Made by a program: the position numbers and the translations under genes. The notes under the pieces were generated by a model. The model was not told the origin of the DNA and searched no databases. It saw only the letters and a list, made by a program, of their open reading frames with translations. From the NCBI RefSeq assembly GCF_943846705.1, contig NZ_OX044366.1, positions 2,356,001 through 2,420,000 of the forward strand: a stretch of DNA of 64,000 bases, given 5' to 3'. Position 1 is the stretch's first letter. Every line of letters starts with the position of its first letter. The stretch comes from an uncultured Pseudomonas sp. (GTDB taxonomy: Bacteria > Pseudomonadota > Gammaproteobacteria > Pseudomonadales > Pseudomonadaceae). Shown piece by piece: positions 34,457 through 43,886 of this stretch.

Positions 34457-35284
34457 GTGTCTACAGGTAATTTGGATTTCGAGCAGTTCCGGACGTTCCT
34501 GGAAAAAGCCTGCGGCATTCTGCTGGGCACGAATAAACAGTATCTGGTTTCCAGCCGGCTCAACAAGCTGATGGAACAGAACAGCATCAAGACCCTGGGG
34601 GAGCTGGTGCAGCGCATGCAAACCCAGCCGCGCAGCGGTTTGCGTGAGCAGGTGGTTGATGCCATGACCACTAACGAAACCCTATGGTTTCGCGATACCT
34701 ATCCTTTCGAAGTGCTGAAGAAGCGCGTGCTCCCGGAGATGATCAAGGCCAGCCCTGGTCAGCGCCTGCGCATCTGGTCGGCGGCCTGCTCTTCCGGTCA
34801 GGAACCCTACTCGCTGTCGATGACCATCGATGAGTTCGAGAAGAGCAATATCGGTCAGCTCAAGGGTGGGGTGCAGATCGTTGCCACCGACCTTTCGCCG
34901 ACGATGTTGGTCAACTGTAAATCTGGCGAGTACGACAGCCTGGCGATGGGCCGTGGCCTTTCCCAGGAGCGGTTGCAGCGGTATTTCGAGCCTAAAGGGC
35001 CGGGCCGCTGGGTGGTCAAACCGGCCATTCGCAGTCGTGTTGAGTTTCGCGCGCTGAACCTGCTGGACAGTTACGCCAGCCTGGGCAAGTTCGATGTGGT
35101 GTTCTGCCGTAACGTACTGATCTACTTTTCGGCCGAGGTAAAGAAGGACATTCTCACCCGCATTCATGCCATGTTGAAGCCAGGTGGTTACCTGTTTCTC
35201 GGGGCTTCTGAAGCCCTTAATGGCCTGCCTAGCCACTATCAAATGGTGCAGTGCAGTCCTGGAATCATTTACCAGGCGAAATAG
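34457..35284 (+). CDS. cheR: Chemotaxis protein methyltransferase CheR
   Basis: GTG 34457 gives MSTGNLDFEQFRTFLEK, the usual Pseudomonas N-terminus, with GAGG 8 bases upstream; ATG 34436 would add 7 residues. The 275-residue product has the helical N-terminal domain (NKQYLVSSRLNKLM) and the SAM-binding domain (IWSAACSSGQEPYSLSM, IVATDLSPTML, FDVVFCRNVLIYF). It methylates glutamates of chemoreceptors. Co-transcribed with cheV and followed by a strong terminator. Confidence 0.95.
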   Translation: MSTGNLDFEQFRTFLEKACGILLGTNKQYLVSSRLNKLMEQNSIKTLGELVQRMQTQPRSGLREQVVDAMTTNETLWFRDTYPFEVLKKRVLPEMIKASPGQRLRIWSAACSSGQEPYSLSMTIDEFEKSNIGQLKGGVQIVATDLSPTMLVNCKSGEYDSLAMGRGLSQERLQRYFEPKGPGRWVVKPAIRSRVEFRALNLLDSYASLGKFDVVFCRNVLIYFSAEVKKDILTRIHAMLKPGGYLFLGASEALNGLPSHYQMVQCSPGIIYQAK

Positions 35285-35301
35285 TCGCCAGCAGGGTTCG
35301 G

Positions 35302-35334
35302 AAAAACGGGAGGCCAGTGGCCTCCCGTTTTTTT
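35302..35334 (+). terminator. Intrinsic terminator of cheVR
   Basis: Stem ACGGGAGGCC / GGCCTCCCGT with loop AGT followed by seven T, 17 bases after the cheR stop. An A-run before the stem lets it work weakly in the other direction too, toward the convergent PBP gene. Confidence 0.93.
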
Positions 35335-35362
35335 GGCGCGAGTGTTGTCCATCGTGGTGTTT

Positions 35363-38300
35363 TTACAGGCTGCTGGCCTTGGCTGCGGGTATGCGCGGCA
35401 GGCATTGACTGTAGGTGCTCGGCTCAAGGTAAGGCAGCAGTATCGGCGCCATGCCTTTGAGAACCTGCACCGGCAGAGCGGAGGTGAAACGAAAGTTTTC
35501 CGCCGCGCGGCCAGGGACAAAAGCGGTGAGGGTGCCGTAGTGGCGTGGGCCCAGATAGAACACAAAGGTAGCCGTACGGTTGATCGCCCGCGAGCTGAGT
35601 ACGCGCCCGCCTGAAGCGACGGTTTCGATACGGTTATCGCCGGTTCCCGTTTTGCCACCGACCTTGAGGGGCAGGCCATCGGTCTGGGTAAAGCTGCCGA
35701 GCAGGCGGCGTGCAGTGCCGGCTTCGACCACATCGGCGAGCGCGCTGCGCAATGCCGCGGCGACTTCCGAGGCCATGACCCGCTTGCCGTTGGTGTGGTC
35801 GCGCGTCACTAACGTGTCGAAAGGCGTGTCGGCGGCGAAATGCAGGCTGTCGATGCGCGCGGTGGACTGGCGAATACCGTCGTTCTGGATAATTCCGACC
35901 AGTTCGGCCAGCGCCGCTGGACGGTCGCCGGAGCTGCCGATGGCGGTAGCCAGTGATGGCACCAAGTGGGCAAAGGGGTAGCCGAGGTTTTGCCAGCGCC
36001 GATGAATGTCGAGGAAGGCTTCGACCTCCAGCATGATGCGGATGCGGCTGTCGCGGGCGCTTTTGTGCCGGCTGCGGAACAGCCAGCCATAGACCTCCTG
36101 GCGCTGCTCGCGACTGGCCGCCACGGCATCGTTGAAGCTGGCCTGCGGTTGCTCGATCAGGTAGCCCAGTAGCCATAATTCAAGCGGGTGAACGCGGGCG
36201 ATATAGCCCTGGTCTGGCAGGCTATAAGCCCCCGGGCCGTAACGCTTGTACAGCTCGCTGATGCGCTTCTCACTGAGCTTTTCCTGGGGCAGGTTGCTGC
36301 TTAGGAAAGCGGCGAAGGTGGCCTCGTCGGCTTGCGGCGTGAGGTAGCGATGCACGGCCGCGAGCCTTACCGAGGTGTGCCGCAGGCCGCTGAGGAAGGT
36401 CTCCAGGCGCAGTTGCTCGGGCTGCCCCTGATACTTACGCCAGAAGCGCAGCAGAAAGGTTTTGCCCTCACGGTCGGCGAAGTCATGCAGATAGGCTTGG
36501 CGGCGTGGATCCTTGTCGTCTTTGAGCAGTTCGGCGCTGTTATTCGCCCCCTGGTAGGTGGTGTAGCGCACCAGATCACGCATCAGGCGGATAAACGGCA
36601 GGTTGAGCGACTCGCGCAGGGCTTCGCGCAGGCTGGCGATGCGCTGGTTATCCTCGCGGCGGAAGTTGCTAAAGGTGTGAATACCGCCGCCGGTGAAGAA
36701 GCGCTCGCCTGGGCTGGCCGAGTATTTACGTTCTAACGCCGCATCGAGCATGGCTGGCAGGCTGGTGTTGGTGGTGCTTTGCAGGTAGCTGATGGCCCAG
36801 CGGGTCAGGTTGTCCTCGGCGTTGACTGCACGCAGCTCACTGGCGCTTTGTCCCGCATGGCGCTGGTGCAGTTCGGCGATGATTTCCAGGTAGGTGGCCA
36901 GCACCCTGAGTTTGGCGGTAGAGCCCAACTCGAGCTTGCTGCCTTCGTTGATGTCGAATGGTTGATCGGTATTGTCGGTCTGGACTCGCACCAGGCTACC
37001 GTTGTTGGTGCGTTCAAGTAGGGTAAAGCTGTAACGCACATCGGCGGTTTTTTCCGGCGAGAGTAGGCGCTCGCCGAACAGGCCGATTTCCCCGGCAAAC
37101 ACCGGGTCAGCCAATTGCTGCAGGTAGTGGCTGACGGCTTGTTGGAGCGGGTTGTTGAGGGTGCTGGTGGCCGTCAGGTCAAGGCGGTCCAGGTCATAAA
37201 ACGGCATGTTAAGCATGGCCGAAAGACGTGAACGTACGACGCTGATGCCCTTGTTGCCGTCCACCGGTCTTAGGTTGGGTTCCAGCACCCAGTCGCGGTA
37301 CGTGAGTGGCTGCTGCAGGGCGGCATCGCGCAGCGCCGAGTCGATCAAGCCGCCGCCTGCCAGCAGGCGAATATGGCTGTCGGTTAGGGCACCCAGGTCA
37401 TGGCGGCCCTGCGCCAGGTAATAAGACGGGCGCCGCTGCGCAATCATCAAGGCCAGGACCTGACGCAAGGCCAGGCCACGCTCGGCCAGGCTGGCCTCAG
37501 GTGAACGTGCAGGGTCGAGCAGCAGGTTGACGCGGGCAAAGTCAGCGCCGAACCAGATACGCAGACCGTCAGCCAGGCCGTGCACCTCGCCGTGACCTGG
37601 GGCAGCCGAGAGCGGCACGCTGTTGAGGTAATCGCGGACGATATTTTCCCGCGCCGCTAGCGTTTGTGGGCCGCCCTGGTAAGCGCGCACGCTGGCGGAA
37701 AGCATCTGCCGCAGTTTTTCCGTCGCCGAGAGTGTCAGGCCGTCCGGGGAGTGGCGATATTTCTCCAGCTGGGTGGCCAGGGTACTGCCGCCCGCCGATT
37801 GATCCTGCATGTCCAGCAGCTTGCCGACCTGGGACACCGCAGCCATAACAAAGCGCGGCCAATCCACTGCCGGGTTGGCCAGGGGCTGTTCGGGGTCGAG
37901 CAGTTTGCGGTTTTCGATAAACAGCAGGCTATTGGTAACTAGCGCGGGGATGGCGCTGAAGCTTGGGTAGCGCTGCTGCGGATAGCGGAATTGGTAGAAC
38001 GGTGTGCCGCTGCAGTCATTGATCAGCAGGCCACTTTGAATTTTCTCCGGGTAGGGCACAAACAGCCCGCGCTGGGCATAGTCGAGCAGTGCCGGGGAGA
38101 ACTGCGCCTGCTGTTGCACGACAAAGTTGCGTTGGCCAAGACGCTCCAGCATCAGCGGCAGGTAGGTGTAGCCCTGGCGCTTATCGAAGGGGCCTTCCTT
38201 GGGGTAGATGATTGCCGGGCTAGGCCCCGGCTTGACCTGATAGCTGAGGGTTTGCGCGTAGCGACTGATCTCCTGGGCCTGAAACCGCGAGGTGCGTACT

Positions 38301-38500
38301 TCCTCGACAAGCAGCAGGCCGGCGGCGATGCACAACGCCACAAGCAGCAGCCAGAAGATAATTTTCAGCGTACGTCTGTGTCTGCGTGGGCTGGGCTGCT
38401 CGTCGGCTGGCCGGGTGGTGGTTTTTAGTTGCTGTGGTGCGCCCATATTCATTTGGCCTGATGTACTCATCCAGAGGTTTGACAGGTTGCTGAATAACAT
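35363..38500 (-). CDS. Large class A penicillin-binding protein (GT51 plus transpeptidase)
   Basis: 1,045 residues. Basic cytoplasmic N-terminus, one membrane helix (about 44-66), then GT51: catalytic-Glu motif IENRKLLD at about 195 and SAGGSTLATQLEK at about 240. The transpeptidase has all three motifs: STAK at about 525, SLN near 631, KTGTGDN near 947. The distance from SxN to KTG (about 315 residues) is far longer than in PBP1a/1b, so a large insertion lies there. Start uncertain: ATGs at 38470, 38452 and 38446 are also possible. It makes and cross-links peptidoglycan in the periplasm; it is not the usual mrcA or mrcB by context. Confidence 0.88.
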   Translation of the reverse strand: MLFSNLSNLWMSTSGQMNMGAPQQLKTTTRPADEQPSPRRHRRTLKIIFWLLLVALCIAAGLLLVEEVRTSRFQAQEISRYAQTLSYQVKPGPSPAIIYPKEGPFDKRQGYTYLPLMLERLGQRNFVVQQQAQFSPALLDYAQRGLFVPYPEKIQSGLLINDCSGTPFYQFRYPQQRYPSFSAIPALVTNSLLFIENRKLLDPEQPLANPAVDWPRFVMAAVSQVGKLLDMQDQSAGGSTLATQLEKYRHSPDGLTLSATEKLRQMLSASVRAYQGGPQTLAARENIVRDYLNSVPLSAAPGHGEVHGLADGLRIWFGADFARVNLLLDPARSPEASLAERGLALRQVLALMIAQRRPSYYLAQGRHDLGALTDSHIRLLAGGGLIDSALRDAALQQPLTYRDWVLEPNLRPVDGNKGISVVRSRLSAMLNMPFYDLDRLDLTATSTLNNPLQQAVSHYLQQLADPVFAGEIGLFGERLLSPEKTADVRYSFTLLERTNNGSLVRVQTDNTDQPFDINEGSKLELGSTAKLRVLATYLEIIAELHQRHAGQSASELRAVNAEDNLTRWAISYLQSTTNTSLPAMLDAALERKYSASPGERFFTGGGIHTFSNFRREDNQRIASLREALRESLNLPFIRLMRDLVRYTTYQGANNSAELLKDDKDPRRQAYLHDFADREGKTFLLRFWRKYQGQPEQLRLETFLSGLRHTSVRLAAVHRYLTPQADEATFAAFLSSNLPQEKLSEKRISELYKRYGPGAYSLPDQGYIARVHPLELWLLGYLIEQPQASFNDAVAASREQRQEVYGWLFRSRHKSARDSRIRIMLEVEAFLDIHRRWQNLGYPFAHLVPSLATAIGSSGDRPAALAELVGIIQNDGIRQSTARIDSLHFAADTPFDTLVTRDHTNGKRVMASEVAAALRSALADVVEAGTARRLLGSFTQTDGLPLKVGGKTGTGDNRIETVASGGRVLSSRAINRTATFVFYLGPRHYGTLTAFVPGRAAENFRFTSALPVQVLKGMAPILLPYLEPSTYSQCLPRIPAAKASSL

Positions 38501-38642
38501 CAGCGGGCTTGCGCGCTGAGTTCCTCGCAGCGGGCCACTGTCTGCAGTTTAGCCGTTGGCGTGCGCGGCAGGCAGGGAAGTGCTTGGCGCGCATAAGATA
38601 TTTTTGTTGAATTGGTGGGTGAGGGTGCCGACAGGCTGAGCC

Positions 38643-38672
38643 GCGCCAATAGCGACTGCCTGCTATTGGCGC
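38643..38672. repeat. Inverted repeat between GST and PBP genes
   Basis: Perfect 11-bp arms GCGCCAATAGC / GCTATTGGCGC separated by 8 bases. There is no U-tract. A second hairpin (CCTGGCTG/CAGCCAGG, 38749-38769) lies just after the GST stop. Possible transcript-end structures for the GST gene, or an operator for the PBP gene. Confidence 0.45.
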
Positions 38673-38779
38673 AGGATTACCCAGGGGCTGAGCGCTTATA
38701 GCAGGTAGCTGGTACAAGCGGCTGACAAAACAGGCTTCGCAGGAGAGCCCTGGCTGCTCAACAGCCAGGCCAAGGTTGT

Positions 38780-39520
38780 TTAGCTGCGGCGCTGACGGTC
38801 TTCGGCATAGCGGCGCAGTACCCACTGGCCGCCCGGGTGGGCGTGCAGTTCATCGAGAAAGGTTTGGGTTTTGCCGTCATAGCCGGCGACCCCTTCCCAG
38901 GGGGTACCCGGCGGGGTGAATAGCGGGGCGAAGAGTGCGGCGGCGCTAATATCGGCCAGGGTCAATTGATCACCGACCAGGTAGCGCGATGGATCACCGT
39001 GGATGCGCGATTCGATCAGCGCCAAGCCCTCAAGCAATGCGGTCTGGGATTTGTCCACCCGCTGTGGGGTCACGCCATAGAGTTTCTGTACACCATTGAT
39101 CAGCACCGGCTTCATCAGGTCGCGCAGGCCCAGCATGGGGCGGTAGACCTTGAGCATGGCGTGCATCACCGAATCCCACTGCTTAATCTGGCCATACAGC
39201 CAGCGGCGCACGTGCACGCCGAGGCGGTCGAACTGCTCTTCCAGTTCCAGCACTTCGGCGCGCTGCGCGGCATCGGCCGGCAGCAGTGGTCTATCAGGGT
39301 AATGCTGTTCCAGGTACAGGGCGATCTGCGTGGAGTCGCCGATCACGCTGTCGCCATCTCGCAGGATTGGCAGGGTGACGATGCCGGCCAGGCGCTTACT
39401 CTTCAGCCGATGCAGGCCTGGGAAGAGGTTGTCGACCTGAAAGTCGAGGCCCTTGTGGTCGAGGTGCCAGCGGGTCTTTTCGCAGTAATGGGAGATCGGA
39501 AACTGATAAAGCGTGCGCAT
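38780..39520 (-). CDS. Glutathione S-transferase family protein
   Basis: 246 residues. Thioredoxin-fold N-terminal domain: LYQFPISHYCEKTRWHLDHKG (Ser-His-Tyr-Cys region as active-site candidate), VTLPILRDGDSVIGDSTQI with the cis-Pro and the DST glutathione-gamma-Glu contact. All-helical C-terminal domain includes YLVGDQLTLADISAAAL, the N-capping box motif. Substrate unknown. Monocistronic on the minus strand. Confidence 0.9.
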   Translation of the reverse strand: MRTLYQFPISHYCEKTRWHLDHKGLDFQVDNLFPGLHRLKSKRLAGIVTLPILRDGDSVIGDSTQIALYLEQHYPDRPLLPADAAQRAEVLELEEQFDRLGVHVRRWLYGQIKQWDSVMHAMLKVYRPMLGLRDLMKPVLINGVQKLYGVTPQRVDKSQTALLEGLALIESRIHGDPSRYLVGDQLTLADISAAALFAPLFTPPGTPWEGVAGYDGKTQTFLDELHAHPGGQWVLRRYAEDRQRRS

Positions 39521-39646
39521 GCGGAGTCCTCGGCAATGATGCCGCGAGTGTACGGGCTGCGGGCTTGACTACCCAGTCGCGCGGCGCTGCTCTGGTTTTG
39601 CCGGTAAGCAGCGCCCCAGGCCAATGCTGGCGTGGGGCGTATTCAC

Positions 39647-42600
39647 TTAAAGCGTCTGTTGCAGCTGGGCTTTATTGCCGGGGGCGCTGGCCAGCAAATG
39701 CTCTGGCAAGTCGAGCAGGTCATCTTCGAAGGTTTCCAGTGGTGGCGGGCGTCGCTCGAAGCGCGAGCCGAGCACCAGCAAGCAGGGCGTCAGCAGTAGC
39801 GTGAGTACCGTGGCGAAGCTCAGGCCGCCGGCGATGGCGCTGGACAGCTGCGTCCACCACTGCGTTGACGGCGCGCCAAGGCCCAGGCTTGGGGTCAGCA
39901 AATCGACGCTGACCCCAATCACCATTGGGATCAGCCCCAGCACCGTGGTCACCGCGGTTAGCAGCACCGGGCGCAGGCGCAGGCAGCCGGTTTCCAGCGC
40001 CGCAGCGCGCGGCTCCAGGCCTTGGCGACGCAGCTGGTTATAGGTGTCGATCAGGATGATGTTGTTGTTCACCACAATCCCGGCCAGGGCAATCAAACCC
40101 ATGCCGACCATAACGATGCCGAACGACTGAGCATTGACCAGCAAGCCCATCAATACGCCAGCGGTCGACAGGACGATGGCCGAGAGCACCAACAGCGATT
40201 GATAGATGCTGTTGAACTGGGTCACCAGGATGATAAACATCAGGAAAATCGCCACCATAAAAGCGGAGCTGAGGAAGTTGGCCGCCTGCTCTTGGTCCGC
40301 GCCTTCGCCAGCTACCTTCAGCTGCACATCTGCGGGCGGCGTGCCCATGGCTTGTTCCAGCGCGCTCTGGCGTTCCGCCAGTTGTGCGCCTGCGGCCAGG
40401 TCCGCTTGCAGGGTGATGGTGCGGTTGCCGTCGACTCGGCGCAGGGTGCCGACTTTGGGCGCTTGCTCAAGCGCAACGAAGTTGCTCAGCGGGATCTGCC
40501 CGGCCGCTGTGTTCAGCGTCAGGCGACCAAGCTGGTCGAGGGAGCGCCAGTTGGCGGGCAGACGCACGCGGATGTCTACTTCATCGGTGGCGTCTTCCGG
40601 GCGATAGGTGGCCAGCTTGAGGCCGTTGGTGACCATCTGCACGGCATTGCCCACGCTCAGTACGTCCGCGCCGAAGCGTGCGGCAGCTTCGCGGTCGACC
40701 TTGATGCGCCACTCGATGCCCGGCAGCGCGCGATCATCCTCAATATCTTTGAAACCGCCAATGCGCTGCATGGTCGTGCGTAATTCGTCGACATAGCGGT
40801 CGGCTTGCTGAGCGTCATGGGCGCTGATTTGCAGCTTGAGCGGCTTGCCGCTGCTGGGGCCGTCCTCCTGCTTGCGAAATTCCAGGACTATGCCGGGGAT
40901 GTCCGCTGTACGTGCGCGCATGTCCTCAAGGATGCTGCTGGCCGGGCGTCGCTCATGCCATTCGGTGAACTGGAACTGCAGGGTGCCGATGACATCTGCC
41001 CCCAGTTGCCCGCCCGGCTGCGCCAGCGAGCGGGCATACAGGGCTTTCACTTCGCTCATGCCGAGCAGGCGTTTTTCTACGCGCTGAAGCAGGGCGTCTT
41101 TTTCCTCTACTGACAGGTCGCCGCGTGCGCGCAGCCAGATCTGGGCGCTTTCCGGTTCGACTTCAGGAAAGAAATCCACACCATGGTTGAAGCGGCCGTA
41201 CGCGGTGTAGATCAAGGCAACCAGCGCCAGGATGCCCAGCAAGGTCAGGCCCGGGCGTTTTAGCAAGGCTCCCAGTAGCCGGCGATAAGCCACTGCGCCA
41301 CGCCCCGGCTGAGTCGGTTTGGCCAGCGGTTGGCCGCCGGTGACTGCGCCGAGTACCGGCAGGAACACCAAGGCCATGGCCAGCGAGGCGAGCAGGCAGA
41401 CGATCACCGTGGCCGGCAGGTATTTCATAAACTGGCCAACCACACCGGGCCAGAACAGCAACGGCAAAAACACCGCCAGGGTGGTGGCGGTGGAAGCGAT
41501 TACCGGCCAGGCCATCCGTGTTGACGCGTTGGCCCAGGCCTGGCGTGGGGTTTGTCCCTGGTGTAGGTAACGGTCGGCCAGTTCGGAGACCACAATGGCG
41601 CCGTCCACCAGCATCCCGGCGACCAGAATCAGGCTGAACAATACGATGATATTAAGGGTGAAGCCGAGCGCCCAGATCAGCAGGATGCCGGTGAGAAAGG
41701 CGCCGGGAATCGTTAGGCCAACCAGCAATGCCGAGCGCATGCCCATGCTCGCCACCACCAGAATCAACACCAGCACGATGGCGGTCATAACGTTGTTGAG
41801 CAGGTCGCCGAGCAGGCTCTTGACCTGCAGCGACTGATCCATGATGTAGCTGACTTTGAGGCCCTCGGGCAGCAGCGGCTGGGCTTCGAGCAGCAGCGCC
41901 TTGACCTGCTCGGTGGTGGCAATGATGTTGGCCCCGCTGCGCTTGGAAACCTCCAGCACCACCGCCGGTTGACCGTTGATCCGGGCAAAGCCGGTGGGGT
42001 CCTTGAAGGTGCGGTGGATGGTGGCGACATCGCCGAAGGTCACCACGCTGTTACCCACCACCTTGATGGGCATGCTCAGCACGTCTTCGAGGTCTTCAAT
42101 CACCCCGGGCACCTTCAAACTCATGCGCCCCGCGCCGGTGTCCAGGCTGCCGGCGGCGACCAGGCGGTTGTTGCGGCTGATCAGGGTGAACAGCTCGTTG
42201 TAGTCGATGCCGTAGCTGTCGAGTACTTGTGGGTCGACGACGATTTCCAGCAGGTCTTCGCGGTCACCGCCAATTTCCACCGAGAGCACTTCGGCAATGC
42301 CTTCGACGTTTTCCTTCAGGCGGCGGGCGATATACACCAGCTCGGTTTCGGCAATTGGCCCGGACAGACCAATCGACAGCACCGGGAACAGCGCCACGTT
42401 GACTTCGTTAACCGTCGGTTCTTCGGCTTCCTCCGGCAGTTTGCTGCGCGCGGTATCGACCTTCTCACGTACATCGGCCAACGCTTGCTTGGCATTGAAG
42501 CCAGCATCGAACTCCAGGGTTACCGAGGCTAGGCCTTCGTTGGCTGTGGAGCGCATTTCCTTGATCCCTTCGAGGCTGCGCAACTCCTGCTCCAGCGGGC

Positions 42601-42796
42601 GCACCAACAGGCGCTCGGCGTCTTCCGGGCTGATGCCCTCAAGCGTGACCAATACATAGATGATCGGGATGCTGACATCCGGGTTGGCTTCCTTGGGAAT
42701 CGCCACATAGGCGGCCAGGCCACCGAACATCAGAAACATCAGCAACAGCAGGCTGGTGCGGCTGCGATCAAGTGCCGCAGCGATCAGGTTGTGCAT
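39647..42796 (-). CDS. RND efflux pump inner membrane subunit
   Basis: 1,049 residues with the RND layout: TM1 near residues 10-30, two large periplasmic loops (about 35-335 and 550-865) and two bundles of helices. The TM4 proton-relay segment reads LVAGMLVDGAIVVSELADR, with one Asp where AcrB-type (HAE1) pumps have two (VDDA). That and overall sequence suggest a group other than AcrB/MexB. It follows its adaptor gene by 1 base. Substrates cannot be inferred. No outer membrane channel is encoded alongside, so a shared channel such as OprM is likely. Confidence 0.92.
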   Translation of the reverse strand: MHNLIAAALDRSRTSLLLLMFLMFGGLAAYVAIPKEANPDVSIPIIYVLVTLEGISPEDAERLLVRPLEQELRSLEGIKEMRSTANEGLASVTLEFDAGFNAKQALADVREKVDTARSKLPEEAEEPTVNEVNVALFPVLSIGLSGPIAETELVYIARRLKENVEGIAEVLSVEIGGDREDLLEIVVDPQVLDSYGIDYNELFTLISRNNRLVAAGSLDTGAGRMSLKVPGVIEDLEDVLSMPIKVVGNSVVTFGDVATIHRTFKDPTGFARINGQPAVVLEVSKRSGANIIATTEQVKALLLEAQPLLPEGLKVSYIMDQSLQVKSLLGDLLNNVMTAIVLVLILVVASMGMRSALLVGLTIPGAFLTGILLIWALGFTLNIIVLFSLILVAGMLVDGAIVVSELADRYLHQGQTPRQAWANASTRMAWPVIASTATTLAVFLPLLFWPGVVGQFMKYLPATVIVCLLASLAMALVFLPVLGAVTGGQPLAKPTQPGRGAVAYRRLLGALLKRPGLTLLGILALVALIYTAYGRFNHGVDFFPEVEPESAQIWLRARGDLSVEEKDALLQRVEKRLLGMSEVKALYARSLAQPGGQLGADVIGTLQFQFTEWHERRPASSILEDMRARTADIPGIVLEFRKQEDGPSSGKPLKLQISAHDAQQADRYVDELRTTMQRIGGFKDIEDDRALPGIEWRIKVDREAAARFGADVLSVGNAVQMVTNGLKLATYRPEDATDEVDIRVRLPANWRSLDQLGRLTLNTAAGQIPLSNFVALEQAPKVGTLRRVDGNRTITLQADLAAGAQLAERQSALEQAMGTPPADVQLKVAGEGADQEQAANFLSSAFMVAIFLMFIILVTQFNSIYQSLLVLSAIVLSTAGVLMGLLVNAQSFGIVMVGMGLIALAGIVVNNNIILIDTYNQLRRQGLEPRAAALETGCLRLRPVLLTAVTTVLGLIPMVIGVSVDLLTPSLGLGAPSTQWWTQLSSAIAGGLSFATVLTLLLTPCLLVLGSRFERRPPPLETFEDDLLDLPEHLLASAPGNKAQLQQTL

Positions 42797-42797
42797 C

Positions 42798-43880
42798 TCA
42801 GCTCCCCCCTTTGGCCGGTTGGCTGATTACCTGCTGGCCTGGCTCGACAAAGCCCTGGCCGAGGGTGATCAGCGCGACCTTGTGCGGCAAGCCGCTGACC
42901 CAGGCACCCTGATTGTCGACGCTGATCAGCTGCACCGGGGTGAACACCACCTGTTGTTGCTCGTTAACCCATTTGACGCCATGCCGGCCGGCTTGATCGA
43001 GGCTCAACAACGCTGGGGAAATACGCTGGGCGAGGGTTTCACCGGTGTGAATATGCAGGGTCGCACTGGCACCGGCCAGGCGCAGCGCCTTGGGGTTATC
43101 GACCTTGACCTCGATGCGGAAGCTGCGCGAACCAGGGTCGGCGGCGGCGGCGATAAAGTGCAGTTCGCCGGTTAATTCACGGCCATCGAGCATCTCCACT
43201 CGCACCGCCTGGCCGAGCGTTAGCTGGGTCACTTCCTGCTGGGCGATTTGCGCGCTGACCTTGAGCTGGCTGATATCAACCAGGGTCAGCAGGCTTTGCC
43301 CCGGCTGGACAAAATCGCCCAGCTCAACCATGCGCTGGTCATAGGTGCCGGCAAAGGGCGCGGTGATCTGCGTATTGGCCAGTTGAATGCGCGCCAGGTC
43401 GAGTTCTGCGCGCGCCTTGGCCAGCTCACTCTGCAGGCGGATCAGTTCGTTGGCGGACACCAGGTTGCGCTCACGCAGGCGGGTTGCCGCTTTGGCATCG
43501 GCCGCGCGCTGGCGCACATCGGCTTCGCCCTTGGCCACTTGAGCCGGGCGATTGTCGGCGGACAAGGTAAGCAGCCGCTGGCCTTGCTTGACCGGGCTAC
43601 CCTTGTCTTGGTCCAGGCGAGTCACCGTGCCGCTGACCTGTGAACGTAATTCGACCCGGCGCCAGGCCTCCACCTGGCCTTGCACCACATGCTGGCGCTG
43701 CATTGGGCTGGCCTCCAGCCACTGCACTTCGACCTTGGCCAGACCCGGCTCTTGCGCCGGAACGTCAGCGCTGGCGGTTTTCTGGGCCTTGAACAACGAG
43801 CCGCTGAGCAACCACAGCAGGAGCAGCAGGGTGATGGCTACAGCGATCAACCAAGGGCGTTTGGACAGCTGACTGAACAT
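42798..43880 (-). CDS. RND efflux periplasmic adaptor (membrane fusion protein)
   Basis: 360 residues. N-terminal membrane helix (about 10-28), then VEVQWLEASPMQRQHVVQGQVEAWRRVELRSQVSGTV, the first half of the lipoyl domain, a helical hairpin (QRAADAKAATRLRERNLVSANEL) and ITAPFAGTYDQRMVELGDFVQPGQ as the second lipoyl half. The beta-barrel domain follows. It bridges the pump and an outer membrane channel. Middle gene of a tetR-adaptor-pump operon with 6- and 1-base gaps. Confidence 0.92.
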   Translation of the reverse strand: MFSQLSKRPWLIAVAITLLLLLWLLSGSLFKAQKTASADVPAQEPGLAKVEVQWLEASPMQRQHVVQGQVEAWRRVELRSQVSGTVTRLDQDKGSPVKQGQRLLTLSADNRPAQVAKGEADVRQRAADAKAATRLRERNLVSANELIRLQSELAKARAELDLARIQLANTQITAPFAGTYDQRMVELGDFVQPGQSLLTLVDISQLKVSAQIAQQEVTQLTLGQAVRVEMLDGRELTGELHFIAAAADPGSRSFRIEVKVDNPKALRLAGASATLHIHTGETLAQRISPALLSLDQAGRHGVKWVNEQQQVVFTPVQLISVDNQGAWVSGLPHKVALITLGQGFVEPGQQVISQPAKGGS

Positions 43881-43886
43881 GAGCGG

